Position numbers and translations under genes: made by a program. Positions 48,811 to 61,368 of a stretch of 64,000 bases of DNA are shown one piece after another; within the stretch, counting starts at the first letter, position 1, and each line of letters opens with the position of its first letter. A model generated the notes under the pieces. That model was not told the DNA's origin. It worked only from the letters and a program-made list of their open reading frames with translations, and did no database searches. Source of the DNA: Trichoplax sp. H2 (Eukaryota; Placozoa; Uniplacotomia; Trichoplacea); assembly GCA_003344405.1 (NCBI GenBank), contig NOWV01000075.1, positions 62,001 through 126,000 on the forward strand, given 5' to 3'.

Positions 48811-51800
48811 ATAGAAGACCATTACTTAATACTAGAATTTATTATGGAAGCAAAATTTCATACATATATTGATTTATTTCAGAATGCTATTTAGATAGCT
48901 CTAAACTAATATTGTGATATAACATATAACCTATTCAAATCGTCGTAAATTGATTATCCAATGCAGATTTTGTATGTAAAAATATGGTTCTATCTTGATC
49001 ACGATATATTATAGAAATACTCGTACATCCCTAAAATGAAGTATATTATTGGCTTATTAATTATAAACGTTAGAAGATTTCTTTCTTTCCGATTCGAATC
49101 AGAATTATTAACGAAATTCATAGCATTTGAAACTTATGATTTCAACTAAATTTTATGCTTGTTAAAGTACTTCCAAAGTATTATATAATTGGAAGTAATT
49201 ATATCTTATTATAGCCGAAATAGATTGCATATTTAATATTTTGGCCTTCAGAAACTCATTTTCTGTACTTCTTACAAACGTTCTCTTATTAGGATTAAAT
49301 CTATCGATCTATTCTCATAAATAACGCTCTAATATCATCTATTGTCAATATTAAATTGAAATATAGAGGGTGTTGCAATACCGTATTATTTTTCATCATG
49401 GTGTTTAGTCCGTTAAATCAACTATTTCATCAATGTATGCATCTTTTATTATCAAACTAACCACTTTTATTACGCTAGTTCAAGTTCAAGTTAAAATTAT
49501 ATGAATCTTTATTCAATCCCTCACTTCTCTTAATTCCTAACTTATGTTTCTAATATTAGATAATTCGTTAAAATATGAATAAACTCATTAGTAGCATAAA
49601 ACAAGTTTTAGGTTCTTTAATAATGATTATGATGCAAAATATAGAGATTTTTCCTCTCATTTATCTACCTTATATCGTACAGATAGATTTTGATCAACGA
49701 ATTAACCTAATGTACGCCATCAGTAGTAGATGCATCTAAAGTCATTAGACTATTCAATCCAAGAAGTGATGTCTGTTCTATTTACACATATTTACGCGTA
49801 CATATATATAATAAAAGTAAAATTGAGAAATTTTTGATGAATAAAGCCCGATACTCACAAGTTTATAGCTATTCTAGACCGGCTTCTGTATTAAAATACC
49901 AGCATATCGATCCTTTCATTAAGTAAGCTTAGCATGTCAATGCTTAAATTCCATTAAATTTAAAAAGGAAGCCTCAAAGTGGCTTTACAACTAATGGTTA
50001 TAATTATGTATTGACCTATAATAATGCAACTGATTTACAGAGATATGTTTTTGTATTCTATTCTGCTAAAGATTACTTGAAATTTTATGATGTAGGATTT
50101 CCGTGCTAGATTTATAATTATTTCTATATAATTGCTATTGCCAATGAATTATAAATATTCTCTTATCTTGTTATTGATCTAATATTCTGATTCCAGTGTC
50201 TTCGTATTGGCAGTTCTCTTAGTTTAATAAATTACATAACTTATAATCCGCAGGTCAAATATATGTGTATATGGCGTTAATGAAATTAAAAGGTATATTA
50301 ACCTGGTCTTCGTTATGGTTATTGTTCTAATTCTATTCAATTTTCAATATCAAAACGTTATGGTTATTATTCTAGTATCAAAACTATCCTGGTACGAATT
50401 GTAACCATAGATAGCAGAATTTAATTAATTGAGCTATTTACAAATGACATACAAGCATTGACTTGTCTATCCTAATGAATATCTTGGTTACCGTTATCGC
50501 AAATAATTTATCATAATGGATATGAATAATTAAATATTCCAGACCTTAATAATATTATTTTTCTATTTATTAATAGGTTAATTACTTGTGGAACAGTAGA
50601 ATAGAAGTTACGGGCGATGAATTACTTGCTAGCTATAATCATATAATTTTAAATTCTGAATTAAAAACAAGATTTCTAAAAAAATTAGGCTAGTTATTAT
50701 CATCTTATTGATATTTAATTAAAAGAACATAGCTACCATAGTTACGGCAAGAAATTCAATTAGACACAAATTTTAAGGAAAACCTGCCTTATGTTGACTT
50801 AAAATTTCATAAGCAATAATAAATTTTAATACTTATAAGCCCAGTAGTTAACGTTACGGGAAATGTATTAAGCAGTCACAATTGATAGCTACTCGCTATT
50901 TATTCTTAAACCAGGATAATTTTGCCATTTCCCGATGATGATTAACTACAGTGCTATTTATGAATCGGAGCTATTTCATTTCCTTTATTATTTATAATTT
51001 AAAATGCGTTATTCATCCACAGCATCTAGCTTTATACAATTCCTAGACTGGTCTCCCTCGGTAATAACTAAAATATAGCGGTATAAACGAAACCCTAAGC
51101 TCTTCATCAGATATTTCGAGGATCATCAAAATTTTACTAAATCATAGAATTCTCTTGCTTTTTTAAGATAACCCACAAAAATATCAATTCATTGTAGCAT
51201 TTCCACAAAAATGTATTATTATCCCTTATAATAAGTAACAACATCATAGATAGGTAATCTGTTCCTGTAACATCACCGTGTAGTTTTATTACGCTTTAAT
51301 ACACACCAAATATTCTCTATTAATTAACGATCCAATCATAAGAACCGCCAGCATCCTAGATTCTAAAACATATTTAAAATTTTTATTCTGATGGATCCTT
51401 ATCCCAAGTCAGCATTTCCTTTGATTATTAATATAATATATATCAACTGATATTAATTTAAAAATATCTAGGAGCTAAAGAAATATTCAAGTTATGACGT
51501 AACCGATGTGCCTATGCATAATTCGTACCATAAATTATTAACCAAAATGTCTAATTAAGGTATATGGAGAAAATTTCTGTGTATCGATTCGCCTATTAGA
51601 AATTGCATTCTTATTCGTTATTCGTTCTAACTGTCGCTAGTAAAAAGTCATCAAACAAATATGATAATTTGAATGTTTAAGAAAACTCAATTTTATATGT
51701 TACAATTGCGCTATTTGTAAGCTGCATTTTTATTCATAATGTTATTAGAAATGACAATTTTGAAAACTCTTTTCTGTTTACTAGTAAAATTGCTGATGCC

Positions 51801-54800
51801 TATAACCTTTAACCCCAAATTCTATGCCTAGCTGCATCCTAACTCTAACTACAACCTAGACTTAATTCGTGTATTTGTAGATACTAAAACAACATTCCTA
51901 GTCTGCTAGATATTTTTCCATGTATAAAACTTTAATTTACTCTTAGTAGCTAAGCTCAATTTAGAGATTTTTAAAAGATAATGCCTACACTAACTACATT
52001 TATATTTGATACTAAAACTGTTAGCCTTATTTCTTAGTCAAGCAAGATTACAGTGATCTTAAGACTAATATGTAAAAGGCCTTCAGGTATATTGCATGCG
52101 GATCTATAAAGCTATGCGACCGATATATAAATTATAGTATACATCATCAGTGCAATTCGGCTATTATGATTCATTGATTTAGTAAGATATCGTATAGGCA
52201 AAGTGGCATTTGAATCACTGATCAAACAGACTTTTTCTCATTCATTTAATGTTTAGTTATACGCATACTTTACTTTATGCCTTAAAATTCTGATACGATG
52301 CGCTAATATCATCGATAATGCAGCATTAAATCAACAACACAATAACACTTAGGATATTGAAATTAAAGATTTTCAAGGCTGATACTACTCTTCCGAAATC
52401 TCTCAGTCTATGAATTTAATATCTTAGATGTTTCTGGTCCAATCTTATGGTATTTTTATCGATCTCATAACTCCACCTGATTTAGGTCAAAATAGAGCAT
52501 AGAAATTTTTTTAGATTTATTCAAAGACGATACTTTCTAATATATATAAAATGATTGTCATAAATAAAGCAGTACCGTCAGATAAGTATGGGTTAATCTG
52601 CCCTATGAGCTTTTTACAGCCTGATTACTTACAGAACAGTCACTGGTAATTAATACATATCGACGTAGTGTACAATACATAATCATATCATACCCTACAA
52701 TTAACCATAACCAAATTCAACTCGAAATTATGTGCGAAAATCCTACGTGATTATTTCAAGAACTTTACATCTTCGTATTACGAGCATAAATTTTTGTTTT
52801 ATTTCTTGCAATTGATAAAGAAGCTTCCATATTCAGTGCTAATAGGACTGTAGAATCCTATGCAGTACATGATTACGCTATTATTAATCTCAGGCTAAAA
52901 TTTCAAGTCTAAGGAATCATTTAGAAAAATGCCCGTTATGAAATTATTACAAATATTATAAATCATAAAACACTACCGGTAAATAGAATATTCTCGCTAT
53001 TCGATTTAATAGTACATTTGAATTGTCATAATAACTTCTAGGAATATGCGAATTAAAGCTATAATCAAATCGAAAGAAAAATAGTATTAATATATTAATA
53101 TGGTTTTGTGACGTAAATGTTTCAACTTTACTAGTAAAATTTAGTATAAATCAGAATACTCACTATGGTATTAATCCTCGAACAATTTAAGCAGAGGAAA
53201 AATCATATGGGCTAAGTTTATTACAACGATACATTTGAGTTAAGTTTTTCGCTAAAAATAAATTCAATGATACATTAATTACTGTAGATTATAGCCCGTG
53301 TCGTCATTTGAACTGTGTATGATGCTGTCTATATCAACATGATGACAACAGACTCGGATTAACCACAACAGCAGTTTTAGGTAGAATGCGTACATTATCT
53401 AACTACCAAGAAATAAAGAGATGTTCCGTTGTTGGCAATTTTGCTTCCCATCAATGGTTTTTTATCCACTACGATACCACAGCACCATTATACAAAATGA
53501 TTCAATAATCTATTGATTGCTAAATTATGCAAAACGTTAGACGGTAATATGATTAGATATATAAGTAGACAATCAAATTTAACCTTCTAATTTGACAATC
53601 ATGCTCTGTTGTTTAGATTGAATACGATAACTATATATAATGAATGACTATACTAATGCCCGAAAATTGAAAAGCAATTGAAGTGATGATATCATATAGT
53701 TATAAAGTACATGAGGATAAGTTATAACGTGCGTTCGAATGCATTGAACAGACAAAAGCCCTATTTTACTTACAGTTAACGTATAGAACACGATGAAACT
53801 TAAGAATTAATAAGTTTTCGGGTTATCTAAGCTATAATCTTATGCTCCTATAATTCGCCGGCCTTGTTTTGTACAAGTCTGCTATGTACTGACTAACTGT
53901 TATATGCATGGAAACATAAGTAACCATAAGTAAACTAGCATTATTAAATAAATTGCCAGCAGAACCTATAGTAGATTGATATATGATTAATTAGTCGGAA
54001 TTAAATTCGTCTCTCTGTCATGAAATGACGTCAATATCACAATAGGTATAAGAGCTTGTACAAGTAGTGAGCAGTTAGTACGAAATAGCAAATAATTCTT
54101 TTTAATATATTGAATTTTCAAGTATGGAATCGAACTTATACTTACGCAATAGAATTAAAAATTACGCATACTCTTATAGCAACATGAAGTGAGTTTTAAG
54201 CATTTAAATCATATCCACATCAACTTTTTATATCAAAATCTAAAATTTATGAAATCCTGTTGGCTAACGCTATCTTCCCAAAGTCATACACTATTTTCGA
54301 TAAATATCTTATGTTCTAAAATTTAAAATTACTAAGTTGCTATATAATGTTGCATTTATTGTCATCGACTCGGTTATACTAGTATCAAGCAATATTGATA
54401 GTACAATTACAGAATCAGCCTAAAAATTAGCTTAAATTTTGCTACGTTGTGCATGATTTAAAATAAGAATGATCAGTTTTTAAACAATTGAAATACCAGC
54501 ATGTAATTTTGTTACGCGAATCAATTTATATTTATGATGATTTCTTGCCAATTGTCACAAAACAACTTTACAACAAGATAACGTAAGGTATGATCAATAA
54601 GTCAATTCCTTGAACCTCGTATCAAGGAACGATATCTGCACTATCAGGAACACGTATGCTCTACTAGCAGACTACACAAAGACTTAGACACCTCGTATTT
54701 TACGTTAAACACTAAGTTTGAGAATTAATTTTATTACACGATATACTGCATTTATATACTCTTCCTCAATAGTTCGTTAGTCATAATTAGTACGATTAAC

Positions 54801-57398
54801 TTAGGAATCATTCACTGAATTAGACATTAATTTTAGCTACTACTCCCTAATACGGACAAAAGTATTTACGAACATAGTTATCTGATGACTAATACAGAAT
54901 AGTCAGATTACGATATGTCCTACCACGGAACATTTCCACGATAATTTACAATCTGCCATAAGATAGATATTTCTACTCTAATACAGTACGGCATATAACA
55001 CTGTCACACCAATATAAAAACAAATTTCCATGCAATGAAATATTCTTGGTACAAATTTACAAGAAGCAATCTCTAGATATCATCTATCGATGTCTAAGTT
55101 AGAAATGTACTTAACATAAACAACTACCGATATTGTTTAGGTAGGTGGCCATAAAAATTAAGGTACTTTTTTAGATTCTTCGATTCTCCCATGTTAATAC
55201 TATCAAGATGGGAGTGAATCTTCATTTTAATGGAAAATAGCTAAACTTACTAATTAGCTAATTGTATTATATTAATTAATGGCCTGATCATATTTTACTT
55301 ATAAAATCTATCTTTAATGACCACATAATAGACTCCTGCTAGTACTATATGGTCGCCTACGAAAGCCAAAATTACTGTAATTAGCTGAGATCCTTACACT
55401 ATCATTAAAGCAAATATTGTTATCGAAGAATGTCATAAAATCTCTTAGAGACAAAGTTGGTGCTAATCTGAATACAATTATTGTATCTTTGTCAAAATTT
55501 TTTACATATTATGTACATACGTTTATTTGCATCCATAAGATAATACAGTACCAAACCTATGGGATCTATTATCACATTTACTCACATAAGCTTCCTCCAA
55601 CTCTATATTATCTTCAAAATCGACTTGAAGTAATGAATAAAATAAATGATATGAATGCAACGCAGACAGTTAGCGAATCTCTTAAATAACCGATATTTCG
55701 CTGACCATGCCAGTTCTTCAAAAATATATTCTTACCATACGTAAGAGTATTAAATGATTAGAATATTGCTTGCTGAGTTGAGGCAAAAGATTACTCTTGT
55801 ATCGTAGAATATTCTTGGACTGTGATAAATTGGGCACATAAAGACTAGCAAGGTAGAATACTAATATATACAGATTGAATTAAATTTAATATATCGTATT
55901 TTATACTTTCGCTTATAATTTAATAATCAGATACTTTTTTCTGCCCTGATTTAGCAAATAATAACTCAGTTGAGTGACCTAATTAAATATATTTAATAGC
56001 TAATAAGCTATTGAACCTGAACATTATCACCCCATTAAATTGAAATTTAATTATTTGCTGTAGGCTCTGAATCTTTATTAGTCTTACAGCACCTAGACTA
56101 TAAATTATAGAGAGTTAATATCATAAGGTAATTCAAATTTATTCTACTAATCGGTTATACTTTCACAGAGCAATCTTCGGCAGACTTCCATGTATATCTG
56201 ACTATTAAATAATCTGCATAATTCTTAAATTATATTTAGCCTTCTACTTCGTCCAATCATTCAGAATACAAATACTGAAGTGGTTATACTCAACATTTCG
56301 GTACTTTTACCTAGAATAAGTTTATAAACGGCTAGTACTTAAATAATACTACAGATTTATTTTCATAGACGTATTTATTAAATCATTTCTACGCACGCAG
56401 TACCAAAGTGGACAGATTTCTAGTTATATTTAATATTTTATAATTATTCAAGACTATATAGTTATAAATTACAAAGGACTGATTAGTTATTATTCAATGT
56501 AAATTGATTTAGTTTGTTGCATATCCAATTAATTGCATGTAAGAATAAAAATATAAGGATAGTCATGGTCAGTTCTTTACTATAAACTCAATTTTGGGTG
56601 TGTATTAGATGTTATTCCCTTATTGCATTCAATCAACTTTCTATCGTCAAATAATTGTCTCGTTATTAAATTCTATATTTAAGATTTCAATTGGGTACTA
56701 CGAATGATTTTACTTTTTATATTAGTATTTTAATCGAGATTCGTCATACCTGGATAAGATTAATTTAGTTTTGGATATAAATTGTTTAAAAAGAGTCTCA
56801 TTTTCAAATTTTCCGATATTAATTTTATTTATTTACGCGTAAATAATAGCTTCTAATAATTTAGCCTTCTACTACATTATTCACAACACATGATTCAGAC
56901 TGAACAAGTAACTATTTATATAGTATTACAGTCCGATGATATAATATCGCAAATTCGCAATAAATGGCAATCATCACCAGATATTGATATTCTTACAAGT
57001 TCATAAAATATCGGTGGCCGTAGTATCACATCCGAATAATAACCAAATTCGGTGTATAAGATTTTCTCATTGACTGAAAAAATCGTCGAAATTCTTAAAC
57101 AAGTTCTCAATAGCTTACTTAATATTTTACTAGCTAGTGATAATATCGCGAAATCGAAAGCAAGTGTAATCTTTGTACTACATCATTTGATAGTGAAAGG
57201 AAGCGATACTAACGTGATACTGAAAGCTTATTAATTGGAGCGAATATAATTTGCCTGATCTCATTTTCTTTAGTTCTTATACTTTTGATACTGTAATTAG
57301 CGTTTTATTTACTGTATTACCATGCTAAATAAAGTGCATTACACAAGCCTGACCCAATATAATTTCAGTTTCTACCACTATTAAATTACTTTAATAAC
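48811..57398. other. Long gene-poor interval between the two class A receptors
   Basis: About 8.6 kb of AT-rich sequence. The only notable frames (55417-55689 plus, 90 codons; 56916-57110 minus; 57052-57234 plus) are low-complexity or overlap antisense to one another, and lack motifs. I found no exons resembling the receptors on either side, no tRNA-like B box and no mobile-element ends. Confidence 0.35.
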
Positions 57399-57925
57399 AG
57401 CCTGGTAAATAAAAGGAAAATGAGATAATTAAGTTTACTATTGTAATAGCTAATTGACAATACCCATAACAGAATCAATTTTCTTGCTCTGATATAGATA
57501 TAAGAATCTCTACAACCTAAAGTTATTAGTTTATGTTATTATCCAGGAACCGATTCTAATCAATATAAACAACCCAGTAAACTATAGAAAAATGAGATAA
57601 TTAAGTTTCCTATTCTAACAGCGAATTGACGGTGCACGTAAGCTAATCTATTTCCTAGCTCTGATATTGATATGAGAATCTCTAACTTGAAGTTGGTGAT
57701 TTATATTCTATCCCAGGTTAGCTTCAAATAAGTAGAATAAAAAAAAAGATTTGGGTATGTTGCGAGCTAAGTTATAACCAATCCTGTGAACTATGGGAAG
57801 ATTATTGCAAGTTTACAATTGTAACTGCGAATTGACAGCGTACATATGTTAACCTATTTCCTTATGACGACATAGATACGAAAATCTCTGTAACCTAAGT
57901 TTGGTAGTTTATGTTATATATAGGA
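57399..57925 (+). repeat. Three tandem imperfect repeats upstream of GPCR 2
   Basis: Three related units at about 57399-57546, 57571-57716 and 57778-57925. Each contains a GTAAAC/GTGAACTAT.G segment, GA..ATTA....AAGTTT, a GAATTGACA/GG core, a GATAT.GATA..A.AATCTCT segment and an end reading TTTATGTTAT or similar. Units 1 and 2 are closest (AATGAGATAATTAAGTTT in both, 173 bases apart). They end about 250 bases before the receptor start, so they may sit in its promoter region. No matching array was seen before GPCR 1. Confidence 0.7.
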
Positions 57926-57994
57926 GCAGATTAAAAATATTTATAATTGGATAGGTTACGGACTGAGTTACAATGTAAGAGTGACATCATGTTA

Positions 57995-58035
57995 CCCCAT
58001 TGTGGGGCTGTTTAATATTAATTACATTTGCTGTA
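57995..58035 (+). promoter_or_regulatory. Conserved upstream block of GPCR 2
   Basis: CCCCATTGTGGGG (57995-58007, a perfect five-base inverted repeat around TTG) followed by TTTAATATTAATTACA and CTGTAAAAACT. This matches in order the block starting at 47258 before GPCR 1 (CCCATTGTG, TTAA, CTGTTACAA, AAACT). It lies 185 bases before the ATG. Confidence 0.45.
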
Positions 58036-58179
58036 AAAACTATTCAGATCAATTCTTTCCATTTTACTAGTGCTCCCTTGTTAACAAATAAAATTTATTC
58101 TCTTTATAAAATATAGGATGTTAATAAGCATAAAATAATTTATCAAGGTTGGCAATTCTCAATATTTTCATCAACCATC

Positions 58180-59202
58180 ATGGTAAGTCATGCACCGACA
58201 ATAATGGCCACCAATGCCACCATAACTGCTATACCTGTAAAATCTGAAAGCATTAGCGTTGCTACAGCTAACATCCTATATGCGATATTTGCATCATTAT
58301 CCATCCTAGACAATATACTGATTTGTTGGCTGTTTCTGAGAAATAGTCAGTTACTACGCCTTGCATCAAGTATCCTTATCTTTAGTTTAGCTATCATTGA
58401 TATCTTAACTGGAATATTAATTATGGCTACGCCAAAAACTTATGGAGGTATCCAAATCCATTTACAAGGCGTTGATGCGGTACTGTATTGTACTCTCGTC
58501 TATTCCGAGTATTTTATCTGGACTCTTGGTATCGCATCTTGTTATATCATTGCTGCCCTAAGTGTTGAGCGATTGTATATGGTTAGTGCTGCAGCGAAGT
58601 ATAAATATGTATTTACACCGACTAGAACGATCCTCTATGTGATCTTGATTATTCTGTGGGCTGGTATCTTAAATGCGCCCAATTTCTATCATTTTTATCA
58701 CAACGAAAATATAACCAACCCTGTACCCTGTGGATTCCGAATCTTGGCAGTCGATGAAACTGCTAGTCGAGCAATTTATTTCACCAGTTTTGCTTTACGT
58801 TTTGCCATTCCTCTAGTCATCACCATTACCTGTTATGTTGGATTTATGCGCAAAATAAGGACTGCCATAACGTGCATATCTAGTGCTAATAATGTTCAAA
58901 CTGGTAAACGTAGCCGTTTAATGCTACGACGGTTAACGCGAATGTGCGTCCTAATTTCTATCGCTTTCTGTATTTGTTGGTTACCTAACCAAGTTTATTT
59001 CGTTTTAAGGGCTCAAAGATTAATAAAGCATAACCTAGCTTTCCATATGTTCACCAAAGTACTCGTATCCATGAACTCTGCTATCAATCTGTTCATCTAT
59101 ACTGCATCAAATCTCTATTTTTATAACGAATTAATAGCTCTCATTAAATTTATTTGCTGTTGTAAACGTGTACAAAGAAAAATAGGATTTTTGTCAGCTT
59201 AA
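58180..59202 (+). CDS. Class A (rhodopsin-like) GPCR 2, intronless, 340 aa
   Basis: Paralogue of the receptor at 47481-48503, the same length and by eye about two thirds identical. Conserved: NAT glycosylation site at 12-14, Asp74 in helix 2, Cys104 and Cys184, ERL at 130-132, Pro211, the basic KRSRLMLRRLTR loop, CWLP at 266-269, and CCC at 326-328. Two canonical positions differ: helix 1 has DN (44-45) instead of GN, and helix 7 has NLFIY (303-307) instead of NPxxY. The frame is otherwise intact and the substitutions are whole-codon changes, so this looks like a divergent working gene rather than a decaying copy. The start shares the CAACCATCATGG context. Ligand unknown. Confidence 0.95.
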   Translation: MVSHAPTIMATNATITAIPVKSESISVATANILYAIFASLSILDNILICWLFLRNSQLLRLASSILIFSLAIIDILTGILIMATPKTYGGIQIHLQGVDAVLYCTLVYSEYFIWTLGIASCYIIAALSVERLYMVSAAAKYKYVFTPTRTILYVILIILWAGILNAPNFYHFYHNENITNPVPCGFRILAVDETASRAIYFTSFALRFAIPLVITITCYVGFMRKIRTAITCISSANNVQTGKRSRLMLRRLTRMCVLISIAFCICWLPNQVYFVLRAQRLIKHNLAFHMFTKVLVSMNSAINLFIYTASNLYFYNELIALIKFICCCKRVQRKIGFLSA

Positions 59203-59283
59203 TGTCAAGGAGCTATTTTAATCTATTTACCAACCTTATCATGCTCTAAGTTGAAATAGAATTCCGTAATAGTGAATTATACG

Positions 59284-59390
59284 TTAAGCTAAATACGTGC
59301 CAGTATTACTCATAAATGACGTCAGCAGATCTGCTGTTATGGTATAACTGAAATGTGTGCTATAACTCCATTTTGTTTTATAGAAAATCT
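59284..59390 (+). repeat. 3' block behind GPCR 2, related to the 48560-48810 units
   Basis: Contains TTAAGCTAAATA, CAGTATTACTCATAAATGA, GTCAGCAGATCTG and then CATTTTGTTTTATAGAAAA. All are found in the same order in the units behind GPCR 1, and the second of those is the closest match. Confidence 0.6.
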
Positions 59391-60768
59391 ACACTCCATA
59401 ACTGAACTGCTTATGGAAACACTATATTATACTGACATCCATTCGTTTTTAGTATAACTCTGTATGGAATCTCCTAAATTCACGTGGTAGTAGAGCACTT
59501 TAACGGTATCAAATTATCACAATGTTGATAAATCAGTATAATGACCGAGTAATAGTCTTTTACTATTAATCAGACGAATAAATTTTGGGTATGATTACAT
59601 TTCTAAAAGTCTTCAATGCGGTAAACATTTAGATATCTATTAATATGACAACACTATTTGTTCACTAGCTTAACTTTAGAGGAATGCTTCTTCTTTCTTG
59701 AATTGATATAAATTTATTGCTAAAATTAATAGCATCTAGATCTACTTCTTAAAGGCAACTTTCTTCTAATATTTACGCTTATTTAAATAATGTTGATTAT
59801 ACTATAATTAAAATTGACTATCTTTTAATCGTAATCAAAGTAAATAGCATACGAAATCTGTTGGTTTTCACTAATTTCTTCTTCTCCACTAGAATTTACT
59901 CTCTCTCTCTAATATTAGATTTACTGATCTATTTTTATAAACAAAAATCTAATTTCTTCTATTATAAGTAAATTAAAACATAGATTACACAGAAAAGTTG
60001 TGCTAGTTTCCTAGAATGCAGCTATAACACACTATTTCAATTATCTTACCTAATCGCCATGCTTTCAACATAGAATTGGCTATGACTTTAAAGTGCTTTC
60101 CAAGTAAGAAGAATTAATTTAAAGAAACTATCAACATACGTCTAAGTAATTCATGATTGGTTAATAATTAGTGCTAATCATTGCTTATAAATATGCATTT
60201 TGCACCAAAAATTAAATATTAATTGGTATAGCTTGTAAACAATAAATAACAAAGTTTAGACACCAAATAAAATCTGGGGAAATAATCGATCAACGATTTA
60301 TTACAAGAAAAATGGAGAGAAGTATAAACCGAACAGCCTTACAAATACTTAACTTTAAGTATTAATAAAATAAGTGGCAGACTTAAAAACTGTCAACAAT
60401 CAAACAATCTTTCAAAAAGAAGAACGTTTCAACTTACGATAATTCGACCCCGAAGGCCTTCTAAATTCAACTAGTTCTTCTAAAGAATCTTCTTCTACTC
60501 TCCCTCTAGATTTTCTAATTGCACTATCATTTATAGGCTTTGTAGAGCCGTGAGAGGTATTTAAAACTAAACATTTACTAACCAATCGCTCTTAAGATCC
60601 ATTTTAGAAAACTACTTTGCACCATTTAAGAAAACAAAAATCATTCAAAGTTCGGACACAATTTACCCCATGATTCCCTTACAAAACACTATAAAACCAA
60701 CAAGTTAACTATAAAATACATCAAACTTCACTTCTAACATAATTTCTATCATTAATACATTATAAAAG
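59391..60768. other. Intergenic region
   Basis: AT-rich, with a short TCTCTCTCT tract near 59901-59910. No supportable gene. Confidence 0.35.
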
Positions 60769-61368
60769 TGTTACGGTTTAAGATATTATGTGATAATGTT
60801 ATTGAAGAAGAAATAGACGGTTACGATTAGATAATCATAAATATTATGATCTGTTAATATTGTGAGATTCATTCGTTAATGGACTTCCATAACGAATGTG
60901 TAGAAGTAAGGTACTTAATATGCCAATGACGTGTAATAACCAAAATGGCGGTTGTCACACTTGTAGGGAATCTGTTAGATCTTAAATTGTTAATTGGCGC
61001 TATAATATTATTAGCGCATAATAATATCAATTATCACATATTTGTTCGATAGTAATTAATAGGATTACAAAGTTATAGAAAAGACCAAGTTATGCATAAG
61101 AATAATTAACAGGTGGAAAAGGTGTAGATTTGATACAAGTATATAAGAGGTTGTAATTTACCTCGCTAGGCAGGAGGAAAATACGGAGACCTAATAAAGT
61201 TAGTTTAGTAAATTTATCCAGACGCTTCTAGTCCGCCTTTACTGTTGACTGAGGTCCTTCGCTGAAGTGGAGCGAGTAGTGACGCCTGGTGGCAGTTTTA
61301 CGGTAGGACAGAGGATAGTAGGATAAGTGTGGAACGGGAATCCGATTGTTGCAAACGACGTTGTGACA
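60769..61368. mobile_element. Probable solo LTR (600 bases, target duplication AAAAG)
   Basis: The element begins TGTTACGG and ends TTGTGACA, a canonical TG...CA pair with a short near-inverted terminus. It is flanked by AAAAG on both sides (60764-60768 and 61369-61373). It carries TATATAAG at 61140-61147 and AATAAAG at 61193-61199, the order expected of an LTR promoter and polyadenylation region. After these come GC-richer bases. No coding frame and no second LTR are seen. It shares its start, length and layout with the element at 36749-37352 but is diverged from it, so they may be members of one family. Confidence 0.65.

Noticed and set aside
55417-55689. Plus-strand 90-codon frame
   Set aside because: No motif, no paralogue and low complexity; expected by chance at this AT content.
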